Source of the DNA: Phlebiopsis flavidoalba
Taxonomy: Eukaryota; Basidiomycota; Agaricomycetes; Polyporales; Phanerochaetaceae
Direction: 5' to 3'
Assembly: GCA_035772785.1 (NCBI GenBank)
Contig: JAOCPU010000015.1
Coordinates: 372,001-436,000 of the forward strand
DNA: 64,000 nucleotides
Shown: one piece after another, positions 32,379 through 44,900 of the stretch
Layout: each line of letters opens with the position of its first letter
Position numbering within the stretch: the stretch's first letter is position 1
Made by a program: the position numbers and the translations under genes
Notes under the pieces: model-generated
Told to the model about the DNA's origin: nothing
The model's database searches: none
Seen by the model: the letters and a program-made list of their open reading frames with translations, nothing else

Positions 32379-33859
32379 ATGCCGGTGGTCAAGAACGGTG
32401 CCGCCGTATATGCAGCTCATCCAGAGAAGAACATTGATCCCGCAGTGCACATCAAATATGTCGAGAGCGACATCGACCTCGACAACGTTCCACTGAACGG
32501 AGGCGTATTGCTGAAGACCTTGTATCTTAGCAGCGACCCTTATATCCGGTATCGTATGCGGGACCCTGCCAAGGAGTCCTTTGTTCCCCCTGTTTCAGCT
32601 CGGTGATCCGTGAGTGTTTATCTAATGCATCTTTAATAACAGAAATTTAAATCAAGTTTACGATTATAGAATTGACAACGTCGGGATTGCTCTTGTAGTC
32701 AAAGTGACGATTCAAACTTCCAGCCTGGAGATTACGTTCGCTGGATATCTCGTGCGTCTCGTTTTGATCTCATCCCAGTCTCAATTTGTCATTGCCGAGC
32801 ACCCAGAATTCGCCGAATATTCAGTATACCCTGGAAAAATCAATCACGAGATGAAACGACCACTGGAAAAAAAGTGCAAAAAGTCCCAGGTCTTTCTCTG
32901 TCTGCATTCATCGGAACTTTGGGTTTGGGCGGGATAACTGGATATCAAGGAATCAAGGGCATAGCCCTCGAAGCACTGAAGACGGTACGCCGTTTATAAT
33001 CCCGAACGATGCTCATCAAACCCCGGTTTCACTCAGGGCGAAAGTATTGTTCGTGTCAGGAGGGCGCAGGCCCTGTTGGAACGTGCGGACACCTCATGTC
33101 TCTGTAATGACACTGTCTCATCTCGTGATATCATGATGCCTTTAGGTTTGTTACCGAATACGTGAAGGACTATTGCACCTCACGTCAAGACTCATCGCGT
33201 CTGCAGGCGTCTGCTGCCGAAAAGGTTGACATCATGAAAAGTGCAGGGGCAGACGTCGCTTTCAACTACAAAACAAGAAGACACATTCGCCATTTTGAAA
33301 GAACACGGACCGGTTGACATGTAGATGTCCCGACCTTATCATGATTACTGTCACTGATCTGTGTTATCACAGCTACTGGGATAATGTCGCAGGCCCGACT
33401 CTGGACGCCACCTTGCTCAACTTTACCCCTGGAGGCCTCATTATCGTAAGCTATATTACTGCCGATACACAGTATACACCCTCGCTCTCCTCGCTGATAA
33501 ATTATTTAGGCGTGTGGCGCAATCAGCCAAGCAAGCCATGACGACAGCAGCGTGGTCAGGGTAAGCTTCGCGCTGCCAAAGACTGTGGGAAAGCACATCC
33601 CTCACATCATACTTCTGCAGCATTTCGACGAAATATTTAAGCGCAGGCTCGATGTCCACGGCTTCCTCACTAGTAGAGGGCCATCCGCCCAAGTTTTGTC
33701 AGGGTTCCATGAAGAAGTCGTCCCGCTGGTACAGCAGGGCAAGATCAAGATTCGTGAACATCGATACAATGGTATTAGGGAGGCCGGGAAGGCGCTTGCG
33801 GACGTTCACCACGGAGGGGGAACACTGGAAAGGCCGTCATTGTGGTAGCAGAGGAGTGA
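32379..33859 (+). CDS. NADP-dependent alkenal double-bond reductase, tandem copy 2
   Basis: Paralogue of the upstream gene with the same exon order. Exon 1: MPVVKNGAAVYAAHPEKNID, HIKYVESDIDLDNVPLNGG, YLSSDPYIRYRMRDPAKESF. A one-base change after this (FVPP, then FQLGDP in another frame) breaks exon 1. Later segments are FAEYSVYPGKINHEMKRPLE (32,805-32,870), a GITGYQGIKG-like stretch (about 32,930-32,965), a broken SGGAGPVGT-type cofactor loop (about 33,055-33,085), KVDIMKSAGADVAFNYK-like (33,220-33,275), YWDNVAGPTLDATLLNFTPG (33,373-33,432), IREHRYNG-like, EAGKALADVHHGG and VIVVAEE, stop at 33,857-33,859. It carries more frame breaks than copy 1. Same predicted reaction; the duplication suggests dosage or substrate divergence. 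Confidence 0.88.
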
Positions 33860-33879
33860 TAGCACTGGAACGACCATGA

Positions 33880-35580
33880 GATCATGAAATAAGTAAATTC
33901 GTGCATATGTAGGTCTGCATAGGTATCAGACAACCATTTATCAACATCAACCGTCATTCGATTTTACTCAACGCTTGATGGAAATGCACGAGGCACGGCA
34001 CGTGATTTTCACACAAGGGTCCGTGAGAGTGGCTGCGCTCCATTCCCTCATGACCCCAGAACATAGCAAGAATATACGACTTCCATGTATAGGCCTCCTC
34101 TAACATGACAAATCTCACACAACGTGCGGTACAAACTAAGAAGAAAAGAAAAAAACCGGGGAAAAAACCTTGACTGCCAATGCGACATAGACAGCGCCTA
34201 TCAGCGGTAACTGCCGAGATGTCCGAGCGGGCCAGCACATTCAAATTCCTCCTCGCAAACTGCATCCTCACCGAAATTTAAACGAGTTGAAAGGGTCGAA
34301 TTCCTTGTTTCCTTAGGTCATGAGGATACAGGAAACGCTAAAAACTAGTGAGTGGGATATCTTTAAAGTGAAATGGGGGGAAAAAAGTCTCCTGTTTACA
34401 CCTGACAATTATGAAATAGTGCTGTCGATGAACGCTAGCCTCTAACACAAAGCAAAAAACTGCCTCTGAAAAATCTCGCAACAGTCATGTCTTGTTCAAA
34501 ACTGAAATTATTTACTTGTCTCTCCCTCCTCAGCACGTATATAGACCTGCAGCCCGCCGCCCTCGGGCTGTGTGCTTTGGCCTCATTCAATAGAAATCCG
34601 CCCATCACACCGGTGGTGGCGGGGCTTTGGTCGGTCATGAGCTTTCTTTCCATCCGTAAACATAGTCCACAGCGTAACAGCAAGCATATGGCCACACCAT
34701 AAGTATATGAAATGCCTGCGGATGAGCGAGCGTGGCTGAATGTTTACAGGCGTCAACATTTGTTTTCTCACCGTCTCCAGCTTGATATCCGCGCAATACG
34801 GTGTAGCGGCCATCCGAGCAGCTCGTGTGTATCTAGCGGGGCTTCACAGCCTGCATGACCCAGGTTAGCTCACGTACCATTCCTTCCCTTGCTCTGTCAT
34901 CGGAGAGGAATCCGCCACGACGGCCATCGCAAACTCAGACCATAGGACAGGCTATGATAAGCATCCTAGGACCATTTCTCCGCCGTTTCCACGGCTGGGG
35001 ACCCTCGCTCACCACCCCTCGCAATCCCTGTTTTTCTGTTGACGCGTTCGCTCCCGTCGTCCGTAAAGGCAGCGCAAGCACACAGATTGACATCATAAGC
35101 CCCTTGTGGGCAGTTGCTTACGCGGCGTTTTTTATGAAGCTGTTCAGAAGACGTTAAAGACATTGTGTATACCATGAGTGTGTGGCCATACAGAAATGCA
35201 GTTTTAGGGCTTATCAATGTGCTGAAGAGCTGTGACACAATCTCCAACGCTCCTTCTAAGGACCACATCAGGACAATGACAGCGATAAGTCGACTCTCGC
35301 TGCCCCATGCAATGATGGTTGATAAAATCTCGTACATTCACAGTACCTTCCAAAATCTAGTCTGGACTTTACGGACGCTCTCTGGCCACTGTTATTTCTA
35401 TAGGATTCTGCATCGCAGGGCTATCAGAGCCATTTTGAAGGTACGCACGTCGAGAACTTGAGCCATGCCACGACTCTGTTACAAAGTGGGTAAAATTGAC
35501 AACGACGCTTATCATCCTCGTCTGGGAATGTATTTGGACACAAGGTTGGGGGCTCAAGAAACTTCACTCTTGGGAGTCTT
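33880..35580. other. Region without a confidently recognised gene
   Basis: The minus strand at 35,120-35,335 encodes a moderately hydrophobic stretch (SRLIAVIVLMWSLEGALEIV, with a second apolar patch LISPKTAFLYGHTLM), which could be part of a basidiomycete membrane protein. No family motif is clear and the frame does not extend convincingly. The rest shows nothing I can name. Confidence 0.35.
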
Positions 35581-35599
35581 ATGACTGAAGTCCAAGGTA

Positions 35600-36880
35600 A
35601 CGTGAGAAAGATTGCCGTGCCCACAGCAGAAGATCGACGAGTCTGCCGTGCGTGGGGGGGATGCACACTACGTCGAGCTGTTGAGGTCGTCAGAGGACGA
35701 TATGTTTGAGGTAAAATACGCCTTTCCCTCGTCCATCTTGACACTTAGCTCACGCGAGCTCCAGACACTTCGGTCTGAACACAAGCGCGATGCCAGAGGC
35801 TATGGTAGCTTTATCCAAGGTATGTCACTAGGTCCTCAGGACCTGATGCTCAATTGATAAACGCCCAATTCACCTTCTCTAGCACATAGGAAAGAAATAC
35901 CAGAGGGCTCAAAAGCGATGCTGCGAGAGAGGTATCGATGCTATGCGCCGAAGAACAGGGGAAGTTGTCGTGAAAACGGACGACTTCTCTCTCAGTTCGT
36001 TCGAGGTCGTCATCCACAAGAAGGAGAAGCTTGGATCTGGTGGATTCGCGCAGGTTTATCGTGGGACCTATCGTGATGGGCGTACCGTTGCGGTCAAGGT
36101 GCTAGCCCAAGGTGCACCCCCGTCGGTGAGTAAACAGAATCGCTTTGAATCAATCCTGCACTGAACATCGAACTTCTGCTAGGCTCTTAAGCAAGAGGTC
36201 GATGTGTGGAAGACTCTGTCGCATGTTAATGTTCTCGAGTTCATTGGCGTCTGCACAACCGCAGACCCTCCATTCATGGTCTGCGCGTACAAGGCGAATG
36301 GAAATGCCATCGACTACCTTCGTACCAACCCGAACGCGTCTCGACACCGTCTCGTGAGTGGTATAGCCCAATATTTTTACCAATGTTTACGAATTATACG
36401 GCAACAGCTATATGAGGCATCTAAGGGTCTCGTTTATCTACATGAAAAGCGAATAATTCATGGGGACATCAAAGCAGTGAGTCTTGAACTTGGTGAACAT
36501 AATTTTCATTGACTAAATCATGTCATTCCAGACGAATATACTCATCGACGGAGACGGAACAGCCTGTCTCTCTGACTTCGGTTTATCGCGTGCTAAACGA
36601 GAGACAACTATGGCCCTCAACCTTAGTCTTGAACCTCAACGCGGTACCATACGATGGATGGCTCCCGAACAGCTCGGCGGAAGCTCCGCTTCGTGGAAGA
36701 CAGACATCTATAGCTTTGCCATGACCATTTACGAGGTGATCTCTATTACAATACACCGTCTCTGCTTAGAATTCTTCTGGCACAAACGTAGACCTTAACC
36801 GGACGCCCTCCTTTACCCGAAACACTGAGGATGGACCTCATTTACCGCCCATGGTCTGTATGAGAAAACGACCATCAGAC
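35600..36880 (+). CDS. Protein kinase, tyrosine-kinase-like (TKL) type
   Basis: Likely Ser/Thr (or dual) kinase. An N-terminal segment (ELQTLRSEHKRDARGYGSF, 35,755-35,815; APKNRGSC region) precedes the kinase domain: IHKKEKLGSGGFAQVYRGTY (Gly-rich loop, about 36,012-36,070) and GRTVAVKVLAQG with the ATP-binding Lys (about 36,075-36,115). After an intron come ALKQEVDVWKTLSHVNVLEF and IGVCTTADPPFMVCAYKANG (36,180-36,300), then EASKGLVYLHEKRIIHGDIK (36,414-36,475; the HRD motif is HGD, as in many basidiomycete TKLs). After another intron, TNILIDGDGTACLSDFGLSR holds the DFG (about 36,532-36,592), followed by RGTIRWMAPEQLGG (APE, 36,640-36,680) and KTDIYSFAMTIYEV. The C-lobe end (NDRPPFPETLR-like, about 36,800-36,830) is frame-shifted. 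The start is uncertain. The stretch from 36,012 to 36,740 is well supported by clean exons and intron signals. Confidence 0.85.
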
Positions 36881-36889
36881 CACCGTTTT

Positions 36890-38440
36890 TTATAGTGACG
36901 TTTTTAAGAAGAAGTCTCGCGCGCGTGGTTGAAACCCCTACATGGGGACTTGATTTCCCATACACTGCTGGGGAACAAGATACCCCGCGACCGTTGCGTC
37001 CGCTCCGCACTCCTTCTCCGTAAAGGTCTCCACCAGCCATTCTCCACGCGATAGCCGACCGAGCACGAGCAACGTCCGCGTGCATCCTCGTTCGCTCTCC
37101 GACCCACGCAACCGACGCAAGGAGCGCATTCTTAAATGGACCACCTACCCCCCTCACCAAGCACACTTTGGCTTTCCTGTTCTATGTTCCTAACAACACA
37201 CCCCACTTTCACGTCACCCAGTAGCCTCCCAACATTCGTCCCATACTGGTCCAGTCAAGACACGAAAAAAAAAAGAGCTACCTAACCCTACTGCTCCAAA
37301 CGGATCACATTCTAGGACACGACAAGGCCAGCTAGCGTCAAAGCCGCACTCTGACATAGGGATACATTATCTTTAATCTTCCTGGATCAGCTGCACATAC
37401 CTGATAACAGTCCTCCGACTGGACGTAGGACTATCCTTACCTCCTCTACTTCGCCACGCCAGCGAAGATATGCCGCCCATTCCTCGGCGGTATCTTTCAG
37501 TTATCATGACAACGGATTCTTTCGTCTGTCAAAGTCTTCTGCAGCTTCATACGGAAGGAAAGTTCATGTTGTCTTCAACAGGTCACCTCTCGACCAGCAC
37601 TGGGGTCTCGATGTCCCTTATGCAGGCCACCAGTTCTTTTGGATCGGAGACCAGCACACATCCTATACATGTCAACATCCGAGACCTTAACCTCAGCCAC
37701 GGATAGTCCCCACTGATCCTGGACCAGTGACACCATTACACATTGGATTGTCGCAAACTTCCTCCCCAGTTAGACTCGCGTCCCATTGTTCTAATCCGTG
37801 GATAGATCAAGAAACTCCAAAAGGCGACTGATTACCCATCGTTGGACTGAGACCACTTTAGGATACTTCCCGCCAGAACAAAGTCGCCATTGTCTAGGCC
37901 TGCAAACTAACTCTGGACATTTCAAGCCTACATCCCTTTTTTTTTCAGTCTCCGGTGACGACACATCAGGGGCCGTCTCTAGTAGACCTCCATTTCGCGG
38001 GGCGACCCCGCTTCATCCCATACGATGATCCACCTCTCGCCTCTGTTGAGGAGCAAGCGGCCCTTTCCCCTCCTCCCCACCACCGTATCACTGCTCCTCA
38101 CCTTCGCGAACCACCTCAAAACATGGCACGGGGGGAACGCCTCGGAAAGGATGAAATCCAATGGGCTTATATTGTCCTCCAAGACAGACTCCCCAGCATT
38201 ATCAGGCACGACTCGTCGGAAAAAACCCTGAGCGACCTACATTCCAATCCGTCTCACTCATATCGTACTCGTGATGATGCTGCAGCTATGCATCCATTCT
38301 TAGTGTGTATGTCCCTAATCAAGCCAATGAGAATGAAACTTGTACAATGTAGTTTGGATGTAAGATTACCAAATGATGTCGCAGAGTTCACATGAGAAGC
38401 TGTCCTCTATGCAAAAATACAATATTCAATAAAATAGCGT
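36890..38440. other. No gene recognised between TKL kinase and PIF1
   Basis: Open stretches on both strands (for example 37,955-38,395 plus) show no recognisable motif. The region separates the convergent TKL kinase and PIF1 genes. Confidence 0.4.
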
Positions 38441-38450
38441 CCATCACACA

Positions 38451-40504
38451 CTACACAGTCGCTTGCTTATAAGAGACTTGCTCCACTCGATGACCTTCGG
38501 GTGAGCCATGACTTTCTTCGGGCGAATCGTAGTACCTGGAGGCCGTCCATCGATGCTGCACGAGATAAAGCGACATAGCTTTGGCCTATGACAGCAAGTC
38601 AAGCCTCATGAATAATGGATATAATAGGACAGCATACCCTTCTCAAATACCCGAACCAAGGTCAACCTTCACCACGCTGAATAGTTTTGTCCTTGACTCT
38701 TGTGGATCGACATTGCCCATGCTAATACTAGGGGAATCTGCAAGACTTTCAAGAGCTTGTGCTTTCCTTCGAAGCAAATTCTTACCTGTACTCGCCGAGC
38801 GAGTAACTTGCCCTCGTTATCTTCAGAGCGGAACTCGTCTCTCACAAATGAGGACTATCTCCTTACCCTGGAGAGTATTGAACTCGACCAGCGGAATATT
38901 AGCTCCTCGTCTTTCGCTTTGGCTTTGCCCTTTGAAGCGGGACTTTTGTTCTCCTTGTTCTCACCAGGGCAAAGTGCGATAGGTGTTCGACCGTCGAGAC
39001 CAACTTGGATATTTCTCACAAAGCCGTTGCTCTTACTGTCCTGTGAGGCAGACTTGGGTTTCGACGCCTTCCACGCTTGGCCTTCGTTCTTGGTCTGAGG
39101 AGTATCCGGAATAAGAGGAACGTTGATACTTGCGAAGCACACCGAAGGGGCGTAAAAACCAAGCACGCGACCAACGCTGCCGTTAACTAGGCTCTCATCG
39201 ACATTCTTGATCCCAGCCATCACCTGTGCATCGGTCTTGAGCTCGAGCAACCGTGGTGCGACCATGTTTCTCCAAAAGTTTCGCTCGTTTTTCGGGTGGC
39301 GCTGCGCCGGAGTCCGCGAGCATCGTACTTGAAGGGAGGGGTCGTGAGTGAAGCCAATCCGCGCCGCATTCGCCCGATCGACTTCGAACGGCACGAAGTG
39401 GGAAAAGCTCTGTGGGGAGAATCCCATCGTCTTGTGGGAGGGGCCTGGACAAAATCTGAAAGGTCCGTTTTTCGCGGAGGAAGATATGTCCCCCCTGCGC
39501 ATCTGGTTCAGTAGATCCACAAAGTCTAATAACGTTGAGTCAAAATGACACGATCGATGATTGTGGATTACGCACAGCTGTCTTTCTGACGAAACACCTG
39601 AGTCAGAGTAACAGTGTTTTCAATGCACGTTTTCCACGCCTCACTCTGGAAACGCGAAGAACGGCTCTTTCCCACTCTTTGTCACAGGGGGCAGCTGGAA
39701 GAAGTCCCCGGTCACAATAAGCTGAACTCAAATGAGACATCGCACGTCATTTCATATTCAAAGTTTTTACACTGAATGCCCCCAAAGGGCCTGTCACGGT
39801 CTTTCTTGCGCAGCTCAACAGCCAATTTCGCAAGCGTGTCAAAGAGCTGGCCGTCAACCATGGACACTTCGTCGATGATCAATACCTGGGTGTTTTTCCA
39901 CCGCTGGTGCGCAGGCCTGCAGGTCTTGACGTAGCTAATTAATTTGCCAATATCGTGCATTCCAGGCGTGATCGCACCCCACGCATGGATAGTCGTGCCT
40001 AACGGTTGTTGAGCTTAACGGATCTATTGCGTTATCCAGTGATGAATGAACGGGCATTATATGGTAATACGGGCACCTCCAATGTTCGATGCGGCCATGC
40101 CCGTGCTCGCAGTGACAGAGACATATTCAGGTTTCTTGGCATGCTTCTTTCTAAGGGCATTGATGATAGCTCTCAGCAATACAGAGACTTGCCGGGTACC
40201 TTGCAGGCGTCTTGGGCAACGAGGCGACCCGATAGATCCCAGATACTCTCACCTGCCGATCCCGTGAAGAAGACGTTCTTTTCTTCCTCCACCACCATCT
40301 TCAGAACCTTGATCTGTTCCCGCATTGAGCGCGACGTGTTCCCTTGTGGCCTTTCATCCCGAGAGACACCACTCGCGAGGACTTGAGGCGAAAAGAATGA
40401 ATCTAACGTTGTCTTGGCTTCTTCACATCCCTGGATTCCGAATCTTTTGAGGCGGTCGCCGCCTTTCTCTTTCGCGTAACGGTCGTCGACTTTGCTACGG
40501 GCAT
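38451..40504 (-). CDS. pif1: PIF1-family DNA helicase, frameshifted
   Basis: Superfamily 1B 5'-3' helicase acting in telomere, G-quadruplex and mitochondrial DNA maintenance. Start MPVAKSTTVTRKRKAATASK (ATG complement of 40502-40504). Segments are VFFTGSAG, interrupted by an intron before GKS (Walker A, about 40,180-40,270); ALRKKHAKKPEYVSVTASTG and MAASNIGG; an intron; TTIHAWGAITPGMHDIGKL-like (39,940-40,010); WKNTQVLIIDEVSMVDGQLF (Walker B, 39,840-39,900); KKDRDRPFGGIQ; SEAWKTCIENTVTLTQVFRQ-like (39,590-39,650); VDLLNQMRRGDISS; VMAGIKNVDESLVNGSVGRV (about 39,160-39,220), the conserved helicase IV/V area; then LAWAMSIHKSQGQ-like, GQSYVALSRAASMDGLQVLR (about 38,520-38,580) and a C-terminal VMAHPKVIEWSKSL, stop at 38,451-38,453. 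This full architecture, without Rep or zinc domains, fits the cellular helicase and not a Helitron. Several indels are present. Confidence 0.9.
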
Positions 40505-40944
40505 GTCGCGTTAAACTGGATGGGACAAAGATGAAAGAAAGTCGGCGGAAGAGTCTACGGTCAGTCCGAGATAGATGGTGTGCTTACACACTTACATTTC
40601 GTGGGCATCAAATAGGGGGATGAATTACCTCGGACTCTGATAAAGTATCGTAGGCTGTAGTGGGATGTAGAGGGCCACTTGAAAGTCGCGCCGCAAAACC
40701 CAGAACACAAACGCGTGCGTGACACGTGCTGTGACAAATGACTCACGTGATGTGTTACCATAAGACGCTAGGAGGTAAACGCGGCCGGTTGTCACAAAAT
40801 CGTCAACATTCTTTCCTATATTCCCTTCATGCGATGAGGACATTTATAGCCGAAGAAACCACCTTCATGCGTTCTTGCGCTTGGGATTAAATCTGCCAAT
40901 TTTTGTCGTTTTAGCCTCACGTTGTCTGTTGCACATCCAAAAAG

Positions 40945-41902
40945 ATGGCAGGCCGGACCAGAGCCTTTGCCTCGTGTTGTTATCACGTTATGATCCTGGG
41001 TAAGCATCTGTGCATTTCTATACTATTCTTTCGACTGAAACCCCCAAACTGCTACTTAGACCATACTTGTATACTTCCAAAGATGTCCACACCTAAAGGG
41101 AACTTTGGCGCGCACCTCCGAAGTACGTGTCACGTCTGTTTCCATTCCATAGATGAGGCAGCTTACAATTTTCTGCGAATTAGATACATCAATGATTTCA
41201 GCAAAGCATTGGCAGGAGAAGTTCGCATACTGTTACAAGAGGTTGGAAAGCTTAGAGATGAACGGAGGCAGCTTCAACAGTGCGTTATCTGACTCTGATC
41301 GTTCGCTTCATCGACTCAACTCATTCTTGTGCACAGCGAGATTGCTGAACTAATGGCGGTGAAAAGACCAAATACAGCGAAGGTGGCGAATACTCAGGGT
41401 GGCTCCAGCGCGTATGCTGTTCTCTTGCAACTCCCAATCCAGATATCTGCTTAATCTCTAGGATAGCGAGAGCCAACACCGCCTCCCGCACTTCCCTCCT
41501 CCGCCTCCGCCAGAGGAATGCTGAGCCACTTGCTCCCGCTGCGCCGGCATGGAGAACAGTCCACAAGAGACAGCCGGTGAAGAGAAAGCCCAAAGCCCTC
41601 CCAGCACCTGTCGCTGCTCCTCCACCAGCGATAGAGGCACCGCCTCCTGCTAATCTTCCCGCCTGGGCACAATGGAGACGTAAGTGATTTATGTGGAGCC
41701 CCCGCGAAACCTGGTTAACGAGCTTCATGAAAGCCAATCCTGCATACACACCACCGCATGCTCAAATGCCCCCTCCAATGCCTGCGCTGTCCCCCCTGTT
41801 CCCCTCGTGGAGGCTTGTTGGTAAGTTTTTTTGACTTTCTGTGTTACAAATATATCTAAGCGATATCCCCCTAGGATTCACCATCGCCCCCGCCCAAGTA
41901 AT
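40945..41902 (+). CDS. Coiled-coil and proline-rich protein of unknown function
   Basis: Exon 1 from 40,945 (MAGRTRAFASCCYHVMIL) splices across a 60 bp GT-AG intron (41,000-41,059) in frame to DHTCILPKMSTPKGNFGAHL, then a heptad-like helix (FSKALAGEVRILLQEVGKLR, about 41,195-41,255). After another intron comes EIAELMAVKRPNTAKVANTQ (about 41,340-41,400), then a Pro/Ala-rich tail (RKPKALPAPVAAPPPAIEAP and PPPANLPAWAQW, 41,590-41,680). A last exon group holds NPAYTPPHAQMPPPMPALSP (41,735-41,795) and ends near 41,900. A short coiled coil plus a disordered proline-rich tail suggests an adaptor or scaffold. Divergent from PIF1 with about 440 bp between starts. No family recognised; internal splice choices are tentative. 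Confidence 0.5.
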
Positions 41903-44900
41903 GATCGTAGCTAGAGTTGTACCCAGGAAGAGCGTGTGCACATGGTCAGTCGGTCCGATTAAGTGCTTCCACTTTTAGGTCATGGTATTGCGTGATTTCT
42001 GCTTGCATCATCTCTAATTTCTTATGTCTGACCAGATCTTTGCTATGTTTTTTGATACATGTTACATTAGTCACGATACGCAGGTACTTTATACATCATT
42101 TCACCATATCTCAGCCTCCGAATTCTTGGGTTTATCCCATGCCAATCACCTATGCCAAATCTCCGACAGACTCAGCTTCGGAGGTATCTTGCTTACAAAA
42201 ATCTCGGCCACGTTGGTAAACAGTCGAACGACATAGGTTCTCTTGCCGGTCCGAATCCAGATTCTGATCGACATGAATTTGAAAGCCTTGTCAAGAGACC
42301 CCTGTGATAGTGCTTGTGGGCGTGCGCACATGTCTGCACAAAGATCAGTCAAGTTGCAAAACTAGGACATACCTTTCTTATGGATGTCACCTCATCTCCG
42401 CCCAATGCCATAGGATCTCTTCGAGATTGTGTTCGGCCGCCCTCGTCGGTGGTAGTGATCCGAGATATCGAAGGATGCTCGCAAAGTACTGAATGCTGAA
42501 TTCTAAGCCGTCACGGTGACTTCACGGTGCATTTGTATTGGCATGATCTCCGCAAAGTCAGTCTCAATAGATGCAAACGATGTTATCTTGACATGTATTC
42601 TTGGCCTCATCAGGGCTGTGTTATGTCGACGAGCACCAGAATTTCAGGAGTTACGAGTTGGTCCTTTCCAAGGATGCCACGCGAAGGGTCATCCCCGCGC
42701 CAACACGGTAAGCAGAGATGGTGGTGAGAAACCGTCTGACGGAGCATCATTCGCAAAAGGCTGATTACGATAACGTCTGTGAAGTGGTGCTGCCCGAGGC
42801 CGTGTTCTCAATGGCGCGGTAGCAACGTGTCACAGAAGGAAGCCGTCCGCAGCTCACTTTGACGAACAAATAAATTCGATAGGGGGTCTACAACTGTGTC
42901 CCGAACTGTCTTTTCTGCCTCCCCACCCACAACCTCAACACCACACAGATCCTAGGGCGAGCGGAAGGCGAGTATAGAATGGAAACGCTCTCGCACCGAC
43001 GACACCGCAACAACTGGAAAGGTACCCCCTCCTTGACACGCAAGCACGATGGGACCAGGTCGACGATCCTCTCCGTCTCGACGCCGGTCCCTTCTGGGAG
43101 CACAGCCGGGAGCAAGATTCGAGAGACGGTCTGGAGAGGGGAGATGAGACGCAGGGTCGTTATGCTCTGTGGGCCTAGGAAAGGGCGTTATTTCTAAAGC
43201 CCGACTCGGGTTGCACGGAGGTTATACACGTTGCATAACCAATGCCACCGGGAACGATGTGATTTCCACCACGGCTGGGCGTTCCCGCTGGGTCGTGGCG
43301 GGCAAGAGGCGGGGAAGATTGGGCAGAGATGTTGGGTTGTGCAGGGAAGATTGAATTTTGGGTATAGAGCGACAAAACGTGGTCACCGGACATGAGATGA
43401 GGTGGTGCGAGACTGAGCATTCCATGGCTAATGATGTCGGGGTAGGAGGCGCCCGGACTCGCAGAAAGGCGGATGCGTCGATGTCACGGTGCAGTCGTCT
43501 TTCTAACCCTATCACCTCACACGCCGAGGACATAGGCCTGTCTGCCGCCAACTCCGCTTATGACCATATAGAGACTTCCAACGAAGTCGGTTAACGCTAA
43601 CTTTGAGCCGAGCAAAGGTCCGGACATGGTGGATAAGCGATTCGGTAACCATTCAATAGTCGCGCGTTCACCAGCCTGCGCCACGCGAAGATTGAGTTGA
43701 GTTGCGCGTTCGGAAAAAAAGGCTCCCGAGCGTTATTAAGCAACTCACGGCTGGCCGGTACGGTCGTTTTCAGGGACTCATTCAGGCGATTCGTCTATTC
43801 CATGTCTATCGGTGCAGGGACCCATGCTACGTGAGCTCTTACTACCCTCGGGCCAATATTGCACCTCCACAGCCTTCCTGACTCGTGACGTGGCCTTCAT
43901 TTGGGTCGAAACTTCGGTGTAGAACTTGGCTGTGCACTCTTCTTCTCCTTCTTCATGGTACGATCATAGTGACTCTGCGGTTAGAGACCTGCACTGCGCC
44001 CGCATATGAGTCGAAATCCTTCAATCGAAGTCCAAAGGAAACACAGCCCGCATCAGGGTCCGTATTCAACTCGAGTCGGACAGAGCGCAATCTTCCCTCT
44101 CGAGATACAAGCTTTTGCGCTCGGCGTTTTGCATCGACATACAGACTTTTCCTGACATCCCGATGTGCAAGTTGAATTGAGACGTTTCACGAAGGCGCAC
44201 GTCGGCTTCCTGTCCGGGTAAACATTAGTTGCCACATTCACCGCGGTCTGGCGGATAGCACAAAAATAAAGACGTTACGGTGAATAGTAGAATTCATGCA
44301 AGCCCGGGCCCCCTGTGACACTTGCTTTGCGGAAGAAGCAGTGTAATGCAGCGAACAGCATCGACGCGAGTTCCCGCAGAAACGCCTCGTCGACTGCTAC
44401 ACGTGCACGGCGAGCGACAAACTGATGGTGCTGCGTTGTAGTTCGGATCCGGTTGTCGCGTCGACAAGCACAGCCAAACGATTGTGCGTCCACCGCTTTC
44501 CGCACATCCGCTATATCTATGGTTGTCGCACGTATCGCCCTATTCTTCGCGCTTAAGGCAGGGCAGGGGGCACCCTGTCTGGCGACTTGATCCAAGACAC
44601 GTTTTTGAGAAGCTCATTTTGCCATACTCAGCAGAACCCACCACAGTTTTCGCACTAGCTGTGTGAGGTCAAAGAAGTCCTTCAACCGATAGTTCTGGAT
44701 GTGGCATGGGAAAGGTATCTTGGATGAGAACGGTAGTCCTTCCGCTTCTGGCTAAGGATGGTGGATCGACGATCGGAGGTGTTTGAGCGGAGGCCGGTGT
44801 GCAGGCACCATTTCAGCTGGTTGTTGACAGCCCCCGCACATTGTTGGCAGGAGCTCCCCCCGCCGTACGCGTGCGTAAATGATGTGCGTCCACGGCTTGC

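Noticed and set aside
34205..34290. tRNA-like start GCCGAGATGTCCGAGCGG
   Set aside because: Resembles the 5' half of a tRNA-Ser/Leu, but no T arm (GGTTCRA) or pairing acceptor end follows.
38451..40504. PIF1-like helicase as evidence of a Helitron
   Set aside because: The start, spacing and C-terminal end match the cellular PIF1 helicase. No RepHel domain, CTRR terminus or hairpin end is seen nearby.
44053..44241. Small cysteine-rich frame (minus) as a secreted peptide
   Set aside because: No signal peptide, promoter or splice context, and an alternative frame over the same DNA looks equally protein-like.
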